From Formicarius rufipectus (taxonomy: Eukaryota > Chordata > Aves > Passeriformes > Formicariidae), in assembly GCA_013399695.1 (NCBI GenBank), contig VXAU01006135.1, positions 551,479 to 615,478 of the forward strand: a stretch of DNA of 64,000 bases, written 5' to 3'. The first letter of the stretch is position 1; each line of letters starts with the position of its first letter. Of this stretch, positions 25,701 through 36,341 are shown in pieces. The position numbers were made by a program, and so were the translations under genes. Under the pieces are notes generated by a model. That model was not told the origin of the DNA and made no database searches. It worked only from the letters and a program-made list of their open reading frames with translations.

Positions 25701-26900
25701 GAACCTTTGGGAATGTCATGTTCTAGACAGTGCCCTGAGTTTACATTACTCTTAGAGACACACTGAATTAAAATATCAATACACTAAATAAGGGAAAGTA
25801 CAAAAAATGTCATCTGGAATCCAAATGAATGGAGATTCTCTGAGCCTCAGAAGACTGCAGGTACCTCTGCATCAGGGGCACAGAAGACTAGAAAGTAGTA
25901 GTGACAGAAGGAAGGAGTAACTGGAAGATACAGAGTACTGCTGCAATACTCAGCAGTGTTTGTCAGACACAGACTCCCTTCCCTAGACTTCTCTTGCTTC
26001 AAGACTCAAAATGCTCCCATTCATACCCACTTATCCTCCTGACTCCTTCCCCCTGTTTACAGCAGCTCTTCACAAGACTGCTGTATGCTGGAGCCAGAGA
26101 ACCTTTGAGAAGTGGGAAAAAATACAGGAAAAGGACTTGTGCAAGAAGTATTTTCAGTGCATGCATGACCACAAGGTAGGAACTGGGCATGTGCAAAGAC
26201 ACCACAGCATTCCCACCTCACTTCAGTGCTGCCCCTTGAAGCTCCAAAAGCAGCACTGGAGGTTAAACGTCCCAGGCCTTAGTGGCTCAAACAGGTAATG
26301 CTCAGCTTTCCCAATCTGCATCTCTTTACCTCTTTTCCCCCCACCTGTATCCACTCCCAGCTGACATTTCAACAACTCTGCCAGCAGTGTTCTCCCTTCC
26401 CTTTCCAGTCCTTCTGTATTCCACTAAGCCCAAGCACAGGCAACTGGAAGGATGGAGGACACAGTAACAGAAGAAAGGCAAATCAGAAGGAAAGAGGAAG
26501 CAGTTTCACAATGACTTCTGCAGCACAGAACAGTATGTATATACAAATACAACATGTGTGTGTATATATATATCTGTACCTCCACACAGAGAGAAATGAG
26601 AACTGCAAACAGCAACATTTTCATAATTAACTACTAACCCATCTTATTCTGACATAAAACATTTTCAATATATCATATAGAATGTATAAGGCCTTGATAA
26701 AATATATAAATTACTGAATGTCATTAGCCCAGCAAGTCATTTGACCTCTATAATGTTGCCTTTCCTTAAATCCTTTCACTATTTCAGTATTTTGCAGAGT
26801 CAGGAAGAGAGCCCAAACCTCAAAAGTCTCCTTGCAGTTCTCTCCAGTAGGACATATAATGCACAGTAAGCCATTAAGGACTGAATAAAGCAACACTTAC
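22703..26900 (-). other. OSBPL9: OSBPL9 intron of 4.2 kb
   Basis: Intron between the first two visible PH exons (donor AGG|GTAAGTG at 26900-26899, acceptor CACAG at 22704-22703). It contains one CR1 fragment (24352-24722) and a mixed TG/TA repeat near 26550-26575. A 163-codon frame at 23615-24106 has no recognisable domain and I do not treat it as a gene. Confidence 0.85.
24352..24722 (-). mobile_element. CR1 LINE 3' fragment, about 370 bp
   Basis: Begins ATCATAGAACTGCTGAGGTTGG at the left (3' end of the element in reverse complement). It continues through the CR1 blocks 'gagtccaaccattaatcc', 'gaacacttccagggatagtg', 'cagtctgttccaatggctga' and 'ttgaggccatttcctctcgt' to 'cctcctgtcagggaactgtag'. 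This is the longest CR1 copy in the window. The CR1 sense strand is minus; the element is 5' truncated, which is usual for CR1. The 150-codon and 102-codon frames overlapping it on the minus strand are not genes. Confidence 0.93.
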
Positions 26901-26951
26901 CCTGAGTCTCACACACCCTCGGCGAGAGCCTCTCATCATTTTGTCTTTTGA
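26901..26951 (-). CDS. OSBPL9: OSBPL9 (ORP9) exon: early PH domain
   Basis: A 51-bp, phase 0-0 exon. The minus strand reads acceptor TTGTTTCAG, then 17 codons SKDKMMRGSRRGCVRLR, then donor AGG|GTAAGTG. It is the second coding exon of the long form in mammals and matches residue for residue. The basic cluster (K-D-K-M-M-R-G-S-R-R) lies in the PH beta1-beta2 region that contributes to phosphoinositide binding. The preceding coding exon, which should end LLSYYT in mammals, was not found between here and 35.6 kb and may be hidden in the gap at 36049-36244. Confidence 0.97.
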
Positions 26952-29900
26952 CTGAAACAATAAAAACAGATCAGTGGGTTAACAAATACAGTAAGGAAGT
27001 TATTCAAAGCAATGGAGAAAAGAATAAAACATTTTTCTATAATGTTTTGTTGACTGATCAAATGAGATGTAACTTCTGTTACAAAATAGGTTAGTTCTGA
27101 CATAGAGATACACCATGGTATGAGAAACTAATCCTTCAAATAATAAAAATACAATATCCCTCTTCAAGAAGTTTCCTAGGTACCTTCAAGAAGTACTTAT
27201 AAGATGCAGTCAACACCTTTATAGAAAGTAAAAAGAAGAAAGGACTTGGGAAATACTAAAAATCAGCAGATTTACATCTTCCTTTTTTTCCTACTCTCAG
27301 AAAAGTGTTCATAAACCAAAATCCAGCTGTGCAGGCAGAATTGTACAAATGAAAGTGTATCTCTGTCAGAAAGTTTCCCCAATTCGTAGCCCTTTTATGC
27401 AGATACAAATTCCATTTTTAGACAGGTTTCTATGCCTACTTCCCAGCTGGTACAGCCCACTTTCATAACTACAGTTAGAAAAGTTATGTTTATAGCTATT
27501 TAAGCAGTAAGAGCCCAGGTCAGAAAACAGGATTCCCATGTGCACAACCAGTGCTCAAACCTAAAGGCTAACCTGCCTTGCAGCTGAATTACTGAATCTC
27601 TTCTTTATTATCTTTTTGAAACACTGACAAAAAACCCTCACACCCCACACCCCCCCAGCCCCTCAAATAGGAAATTCTAAACAGCCTCACTTCTAGCTTG
27701 AAACTGTGATATACTTGAGCTTTCAGCTGTTTCCCCACTGACTCAGGCAGAGTTGTCAGTACTGTTGGGCAGTAGTGGCAAGCCCAAGCAGCACACACAC
27801 AAACTAGTAAATGTAAAGAAGAAAAAGGAAACATTTAGGTTGTCCTAAATATTCAGTTTTCTCATAAATGCAAATATCTGCTGGTTTTTAACTACACACA
27901 CTTTCTGGTTTTTTAAACTATCAGTTGCCTGTCACTGTAGCCTCATCTGAAAGGTAGTCCTGTCTAATACAATCCCTTCCTCTCTTACCACAAATATTCA
28001 AACTACATTCTTTCAGGTCAGGAAAACAACAGCTGCCACTGTCATGAACAGATTCTCTTGCTGTCATCTTCTGAAATACCCAGTTCTTTCCAACAATATA
28101 TTAGCAATTCCATCAAGACTACACTGACATTATCATCACCAGACCTACGTTCACTGAAGCCATTAGACAATGAAATATTGCTGGCATCAGTAGAAAAACA
28201 AAGAGAGGACAAGAAGTATCATTCTCAACAGTAACGAATTATTCTTCATCTGCTACATATTTGAGATAGAGCTACAAAGAAAGTCACAGCAAGTCCTGTT
28301 CACTAAAGATAATGTAAAAACACAGCACTCAGGGCTTCAAATAATGTTTTTGCTGATCTCCCTTTCAATTCAGACTCTGATTTATCAGAGCTGCCTTCTG
28401 AATGTTAGAAACCATCAGTATGAATCTATTGTCACATCAACATAGGTTAGCTGGTCAAAGTGAAACTGGAAGTAAAGACCAGCAGAACATCCATAATGTA
28501 TTGCACAAACACATAATTTATTTTTAGATTTCCTGAATAAAAACCTGTACAAAGAGAAGACTTTTTGGAGGTTTTGTTGTGTCTTTGAAAGCTCAAACCC
28601 AAGAAAGGATCTAGTAACAAAGTTTCTCCAATTATTTTCTATCAGGAATTGTGTATATTTGGGATGTATCTCACTAGAGTACACTGTAATTTTTTTATAT
28701 TCACTGCCTTGAGAGTTCTCTTAAAATGGGAGGCCACTTCTGAGAGCTTATCACTCCCTCTGGTGGTTTCTGGAGGAAATATTGGCATAATCCTAGCAGG
28801 AAAAAAAAATATAGACTGAGGTTGCACCTCTACAGCAGCTGCAAAGACCCTGATCAGGTCTGAGTGCCCAGATCCCACACAGCAGGCAGAGCCAGCCCAG
28901 CTCCCTGTGCTGGGCCAGGCAGGGAACCACCTCAAAACAAAGGCAGCATAAGAGAGGTTCTGCTTAGTTTGGTTGAGACCCTCAACCAGGGAAGTGCAGG
29001 GAATTCCAGAGCTCATCCTCGTGGAAGGGAGGGAAGAATCCCAAAAGCTGCCTATCAACCCAGCTGCAAAAGATAGGCTGAAAGCCTTCCTTTTTCTTAT
29101 ACACATTTTAATGGAATGGAAATGAAGTTTCAACATTATCATGGTCTTAGTCTGCATAAAGATTCACAACATAAATCACAGGTCAGAGCGTGGGCCTGTA
29201 TACTTAAAATCTCACCATCTTCACATAGAGCTTTACTTGGCTAATGCAATGATACTGAAGCAGTAAATGTAGTCCATTTTCCCTAAGTGGAATAGAGCAC
29301 CCACCGTTCCAGGACCTGCATTCCCTGAGCACTTAAGCAGCAGCTGTTGTCACACACAGTGCTGGATCCTCTCCCTGGCAGGCAGCAAACCCTTCTCTGA
29401 CAGGACTTGAACTCAGCTGACATTTTAGCTTTGCTCCCCACCTCCAAAAGTAAGGTTTTATAAAAAATGCAATTCAAACAAGCCTCAGCTTCCCCTTATT
29501 ACCCTTCGATGGAAATTAGGTTATCCAATAGGTCCTATACTTCATCCAGTGTTCTTGGATAAATAGAGCCATCCCATAACTGTTCTGAGGAATGAATTCA
29601 CTTCATTGAATAAAATCTCATACAGCAGAAAAGACATCTCTGAATGGCTAATAAAAAAGCCACATTTTACTTCCTTTTTAAAGTTTTAATATGCAGCTAT
29701 CTTTCTTCAGTGATCAGTTTTATAACCAGACAAAATTACATTTTCCATAAACTTTCAATACACGCTACTGATTTTGATGATAAATGACTTGAACTGCAAT
29801 ACAAGGTAAATTTCAGCTGAAACTCGAATAAAAATTTGTAAAACTGGACAAAGCTATGCAGCATTACTGCAAAGGGAATGTAGGCCTCTCTCAAAATAAT

Positions 29901-32900
29901 ATGGCCTTTATTGGTTTCTCTGTTACATCCACACAGTGAAGTTGATCATATACAGAACTGATCTAGTGAAGTATTTCAGGTAACCTACAACTTCTTAAGG
30001 AAATGAAAACAATGTCAGGATCTATCTAAAAAACAAAACAAAATTAGAATCCTAGTCCCTAAATGCCCCCAGCCCTTCCTCAGCTTTGGAAATTCTGTTT
30101 CTTTCACTTGAGCTTTAGCTCTTACGATGGAAAGTTCAAAGTTTCCAATGCAACCCAGATGCTGTCTGCCTCCAAAACTTCTCAGGCACAAGCCCTGCTT
30201 GGGCAGAACTGCTGTGCAGAACTGGAAGAGTTGCATTTCTGACTCACACAGTCTGTCATGGAAATCACTAACATAAGTGCACAGATGAGCAAAACCACTT
30301 GGGACATTCATTTCCTGCTGGGGATGAAGAACCTGGAGCAAGCTGGATTTATGAACACCGATCTCTGCGGTTTAGCTACAGCTACAAGTGAAGCTTTAAT
30401 TTGGATCACTTTCCATAATAGTCACGTTTCTCATCAAATGCTAAGGCAAACATAATTTTTCAAGCAGAAATAAAACTCCACAATTCCAAGGTTTTACAGG
30501 CTGTTCCCAGCCCACCATTCCTTCAGCTTCATTGCAAGACACACGCCAGTCTCAGAGGAGCTCCCTGAGCTCAGGGACAACATCTCATAGCCACGTTGTT
30601 TCTGCAGCTAAAGCTGTGCCTTTGTGGATGCAGACAAACAGCAGGAACCAAAACACTGCAGGGATAACTGAGGGTGCCACTGGGCCTCATTTAACACCCC
30701 CAGATGGCATGGATCTATGAACTAGGTAAGGCAACTATGTGGGGGTCCTGGAACAGAAAAGCATAAACTGCTTAGAGACTCCTACAAGAAATTAATACAT
30801 GGGAGGCGTCAATTGAATTAAGGTATAAAAGACACAGCACAATCATAGGACCCTCCCTGAAGCCCCTTCCCCAAAAAGCACAGCTACAGACTGAACAGCC
30901 TATAGCTACAACAGGACGCGTATCTGATCACCAGACTGACCTGTTCAAGTTTCTAAATCCTGTAATTGTTATTACAAGATCATTCTGCATAATTCCAAGT
31001 TATTTTAAATACAGCTTTTTCTTTAAATTGCCCCTCTCACAAGACAATTCCTTGGCTCATTAGTCTAAATTCTGTTTGCAACCTGCATTGGGGACTTTTA
31101 AACAGCAGAGACCTTAAACTAAGTCGTAATCTAACCACAACAAAAACATCCTCTAGATTGCTACTGGTTTCATTCTGCACACCTAAATGAGAAAACATAC
31201 AAACATGAAATAGATGAGATTTTACACATAAGTGAACAGATTTAGCACATGATCTGTACTCAGAATTCTGATCGGCCACACTGTGCCCGTGTTGATGCAG
31301 GTCCTACACAAGCACCCAACTTCTATTAACGGAGCCAACAACAGGCTGGCTTTGAGGGGACAGATGACATGCAGTTTGGAGTGCCAATACAATATTAACC
31401 CATCAAATATTTTTTAACAAAACAGGCAAAATATGTTTATAGTGGATGGGAAATGCCAGCGACTTGCACTGCAAAGCAACGGTCAAGTATTGGGAGACCT
31501 ACAACTAATCCCATTACTACAGAGGAGTCACCTATTTAAGTGACCATCCTGTAGCAATTTGCTCAGTGCATCAAAACCCGTGATACAAAGTTTAAATTCA
31601 ATTTAGTGTTGCATTATAGCCATCGATGTTTTTCATCCTGTGACCATAAATTCAGCATTATTTTTATTATTACGAGTTCACTTACAGTTCTGTTTGTTTT
31701 TAATAGACTCACTGAGCTGTTTGCAGGGCATGTAACAGAGCAAGATATTACAGGAAAAAAGTATCACTTCATCCGAGAATGGAAAACAGAGACCTCGGGG
31801 GGAATGTTTGTGCAAAAGCAGATGCACTTCTTTCCTGTTTGCTTGGGGTTTTTGCATGCAGCTGTTGATTGAGAAACTGGATTTGGAAAAAGCATTCCAC
31901 TGAAAGCCTCTACCATGGGGGCACTGAGCCATGACTGCAGCTTCACAGCCATCACTTGAAATCAAGTCAGTAAGGTTTGTTTTTAGTTCACCAGTAAGGA
32001 TTCATAAAACAGCTCCAAAATTTGGGCCCCTCTCCTCAATGTCTGGGTCGTACAATCCACAAGCAGTTCTTCAACACAATACAATCAGTACCAAAGCTGC
32101 TAACTAGTAGTAATGAGGAGAAAAGTATCTTATAAAGCCACAGGTACTTTTCTGAACCACTGTTTTCAGTTTCAGCTTTTGCTCCTGAAAGCATTCACCC
32201 AGCATATGTTTCAAACTGTAGTTTGATGGAATGATTAACAAAAGACCAGCACTTCAATCAAGTACTTACTGGTGGAAGAACCATTAGGATGGTGGGAGGC
32301 TCCCCAGTTTGGCTTCAAGAACACACACTGTGGAGCTGTCACACACAACACTCTTTTCTGGCAACCCTCATTCACTATGCAAGGCAGCTGTTGAAGCCTA
32401 AAACATTGTGATCAGTTCTCCTTTCAATACCACCACGTGTCAAATACCCACATACTTTTAAAATACTTTAAGGAACTGACCTCCTGTACTGGCCCTGGTT
32501 TTAGCACTGTTTGCACAGCTATGCCAGTTCTGCTTTTAATTTGTTATACAATTTAAATATTTATTTAAAGAGTACACTTAAAATGAGAATTCAAATCAGA
32601 TTTTCAACGTTGAGTGGTTCTCTGGACTATTTCTGCAGGATTCCCAAGGGTTATCAAGGCTGTAGCTGATGTGTATTTAAGACAGCACTTCTGCCAGAAA
32701 ACACAAACAAAAAGCAAATTGCATTCAACTCCCTCCTCCCCCCTGGCCATTTCTTTGTCTTCAGGTTCCCTTCCAGCATAATGTCGACACATTTTTATAC
32801 TGACATGCAAAAAACAAACAACAGAACAAATTCAACTGAAAATAAATAAATCAGCACAGAGCTATTTTTCAGCTGGAATCCAGCTCATGGAACAACTTTA

Positions 32901-35639
32901 CAGCTCTTGTGCCAGCAGAAGGCAGGAATGAGCCACTTTAAGAGTAGTCAAATAGTGTCAGTGCAGCCAACCACACACTGATAATCCACAATGCTTCAGG
33001 AGACTTGTATTTGCTATGCCTTCAAGAGAAAACATTGGCGAATTCACAAATCAGAGAATATTGATGGGAAAAAAAGAAATAATTTGCCAAGCCATTGGTC
33101 AAACTGATCCAAAATGGCAGAACATAAATTATTTCATAATATGCTCTTTAAAATTACAAAAAGGTGACCATTTACTGATATCAGACAATAATTTATTTGA
33201 GCAAAACCATGAAAAGAAAACAGTTGGATGACAAGTTCAGATCATACTCTCTGAAATACAGAATTCATAAATATCTTTACACAAAGGCAATTCTAAGCAA
33301 ATCTGAGGACGAACATTTGTATTCTAAAGGAGGAAAAAACCCACTGAAATACAGAAGCGGGAAAAAAGCAATTTGATATTGTAAAAGGTCTTTATAAAAT
33401 AACTTGTAAATGCATGTGACAAACATTTGCAAGTGGTACTACCAGTGTTCACTGCAGTACAAGTAGAGAGGAAGGAATATACAAATGAAAACTGAAATAA
33501 GTGTGAACATTAAATTCTCCTGTTTCTTTTCTGGGTCAGACTTAAATCTTTTGCCTTGCTCCTTTGAAGTTCTAACCATGCCAGAAATGGATATTTAATT
33601 GAATTAATTTGCTTTTGCTATATGTACTGAAAACATACTTAGATTACAATCTATTCATTTTATGAAAAGACAAAGCATACATTTTTTTCCCCCCAGACAA
33701 GGGCATTACTATTGCAGACCAATTCTGTCTGAATTTTTATTTCATATTAAGGGTCCTTTTCTGCAGTCTATTCTAACTTAGTACCAAAACCAAATAAATA
33801 CAGCACTGCAAGGACATGTCTGTGAAGAAACACAGGCTCTGATGGAATGTTCAGCTGCATCAGGAGTTTGACCCTGCAGTTTTCTACAGTTCCCCTGCCA
33901 AAAGTTAACAGGCTGTTGGGTCTGCTGAAGAAAGTGTTTTTTGACCTGAACAGCTTTTTGGATGAGGAGCCTGGAGAGGCAACGAGGAGGCAGAAACTGC
34001 TGTACAGAATACCAGTAATACAGATACCTACAGATACCCGTAATCCCTATCAACAAGCCCGTTTCCAGACTGAGTGTCTGCAGAGCCAGAGTGAAGCCAT
34101 CCCAGCCTGCCCCACCCATGATTACACTCGTGGGAAGGGCCCCAGTGAGGCTCACACACCCAGAGCCAGGCAGCTCTATTGCCCCACACTGAAACTGGCT
34201 CCGAGGGAGCAGAGCACACAGCCCAGCCTTCAGTTCGAAACACACCGCTGCACACACACACTCACAACAGGCTGGCTCCCCGTACAAAAAAGCCTCCCAA
34301 AACACACATTCCCAATTTATGTTGTTTCTGAGCCTTATGAATGACCCCTCGGGAATCATTACTCTAAAACTAAAGGTGAAGCCGAAGGAAACAGTATCCT
34401 ACCACTTCCTCAGTGATAATATTAGTTCTTGGGAGGCGTGTGATCAGCTGGGACTGGATCTGAGTTACTTTTCAGCTCCTACAGCCCTGGCAGCAATCAT
34501 AATCACGCCAGCACACATGAAGACACGTGTGCTGGAGGAGCAGATCTTTTGGCAGGCACTTTCCAGCATGACACACACCCTCAGGTACAAGAATGTCTTC
34601 AAATGTCTCAAGAATGGCACGACAAGTACTTCACAGACATATGTGCAGAAAAGACGGCACATGGGTGAGGAAAGCAGTAACTCTGCAGCCACTTCTCAGT
34701 GGTAAAGGCACATAAAGCAGAGAACAGGATTTTAGTCCTTGAATCCAACTTGAATTTTTTAGGAGAGGTAGTTAAAAAAAAGGATTTTTAAATTTGCGAA
34801 CTAGACGTTGTTATACTCACAAAGAACATAAATTACACAAAATAAAAGTGTAATGTATATATAGGGATATTTAGTTATAGAAATTAGGAAAGACACGGAT
34901 TTTTATCAGACAACTGAAGACTCTAGAATGAAATTCAGGGCAATAACCAAGATTACAATTATACACACTAGTCAGCAGCAAATGTTTCTATTTCTGTAGC
35001 TGAGCATTAAATGACTTTGCACCTTGGACTGCTACTTAGACCACACTCGCTAATTCATCTCTGTCACAGAGCTGACATTTGAACAGCCATTAAACAGCAG
35101 CTATAAAAGCACTTTAATTTCTCCATCCACATTCCAGGTGAGGGATTTTGAAGGTACCTGAACAAAGTGGTTTGGAAGTCTGCAACTGTTTATGCCAAGA
35201 GCCTCAGAGTCCTGGGTCTGGGGAGCCAAGCTCTCTCCTAAAAATGCAATTTAGCGACTAAAGTTGTATGAGCTTCTGTATGAATATACCTTCACAGATG
35301 GCAGGATACTTCACGTTCTTTGCTGCAAATCTATGACAACTTATTACATGTTTAATTTGCATGGGTTTTACTCAGGCTGACACACTAATTGCTCCCAGAG
35401 AAGAAAACTGTGGTGCACAGGAAGGGATTCACCTAATCAGGCTTCTCCTTTCAGGGCACACCTTTGATAAAATGCATTCATACCATTACACTATTTGTAA
35501 GTTACGTAAAAAAATGTGAATTAAGCAGCTGAACAAGCCGGCAAGGCGGCATTTGTCAGGAGTTATGAAAAAATAATAATTTTTAAAAAGTTGAAAAAAA
35601 TCACTGTTTCTTAACACAGCGCACCTAAAAAGTTGGTGT
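26952..35639 (-). other. OSBPL9: OSBPL9 first intron (inferred), no exon recognised
   Basis: About 8.7 kb between the first visible PH exon and the CpG island at 35.6-36.5 kb. I scanned the minus strand for the missing ORP9 N-terminal exon (codons for KGWQYRWFV and LLSYYT) and did not see it; a manual scan can miss it. Most of the stretch is AT-rich. A patch near 33.8-34.7 kb is richer in GC and open in several frames. Confidence 0.55.
33778..34705. other. Unassigned GC-richer patch with overlapping open frames on both strands
   Basis: The minus strand is open for 193 codons (33778-34359). The plus strand is open for 165 codons (33847-34344) and then 128 codons (34319-34705). None shows a domain I recognise. 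The minus frame has scattered cysteines and no clear start context; the plus frames have no conserved pattern. The local GC content is higher than in the surrounding intron, which lengthens chance frames. It could be a worn transposable element, a regulatory patch or nothing. I do not call it a gene. Confidence 0.25.
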
Positions 35640-35923
35640 CTGGACGCGCCAAGTCCTGAACCGCGACACGGAAAGCCTGCGCGGCTCCAGGAAGCACCTG
35701 CCGTGCAGCGGCGAGCCCCGGCCAGGAGGAGCTCCCACGGGGAGGCGGCACCGCCCAAGGGCTGAGCGCCTAGACCGGGGCGACCNGGGCACGGCTCTAG
35801 GGCGGTGTCCGCCGGGTGAGAGCGACGGAACGATTGGAACGACCGAACTGCCCGGGCGGGTCCCGCCGCCAACAATGACGGCGCCGCCCGCCCCCGCCGC
35901 TCCGCGGGCCCGCAGCACCGCCC

Positions 35924-36048
35924 CATTACCTGCGCCCGCCCCCGATCCTCTCCCATTGGCTGCGTCCGCCCCCTGCTCCTCTCCCATTGGCCGCGCCCGC
36001 CGCCTGCTCGTCTCTCATTGGCCAAACCCTCCGCCTGCTCCTCGCCCA
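35924..36048 (-). repeat. 31-bp tandem repeat carrying CCAAT boxes
   Basis: Units of the type CTC(C/T)CATTGGC(T/C)GCG(T/C)CCGCC recur with ATTGG at 35955-35959, 35986-35990 and 36017-36021, exactly 31 bp apart. A fourth, decayed unit has CATTACC at 35924. The array runs directly into the assembly gap, so more copies are probable. CCAAT is the NF-Y binding motif, and spacings of about three helical turns are known in NF-Y-dependent promoters. Confidence 0.85.
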
Positions 36049-36244
36049 NNNNNNNNNNNNNNNNNNNNNNNNNNNNNNNNNNNNNNNNNNNNNNNNNNNN
36101 NNNNNNNNNNNNNNNNNNNNNNNNNNNNNNNNNNNNNNNNNNNNNNNNNNNNNNNNNNNNNNNNNNNNNNNNNNNNNNNNNNNNNNNNNNNNNNNNNNNN
36201 NNNNNNNNNNNNNNNNNNNNNNNNNNNNNNNNNNNNNNNNNNNN
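36049..36244. other. Assembly gap (196 N) inside the CpG island
   Basis: Flanked by the 31-bp repeat on the left and GGGCGGGGCC on the right, so it is a typical dropout in very GC-rich or repetitive DNA. It could hide the first OSBPL9 coding exon and further CCAAT units. Confidence 0.99.
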
Positions 36245-36297
36245 GGGCGGGGCCACAGCGGGCGGCGTGAGGGGACGGGGCGGCCCCGGCGTGAGGG

Positions 36298-36341
36298 GTG
36301 TGGGATGATGGTCTTTGGAGTGTGGGATAATGGATTTTGGG
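36298..36341. repeat. Two-copy 22-bp direct repeat
   Basis: GTGTGGGATGATGGTCTTTGGA (36298-36319) is followed immediately by a copy with a few substitutions (36320-36341), at the right side of the CpG island. The start of a similar GTGAGGGG motif also repeats just to the left. Confidence 0.75.
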
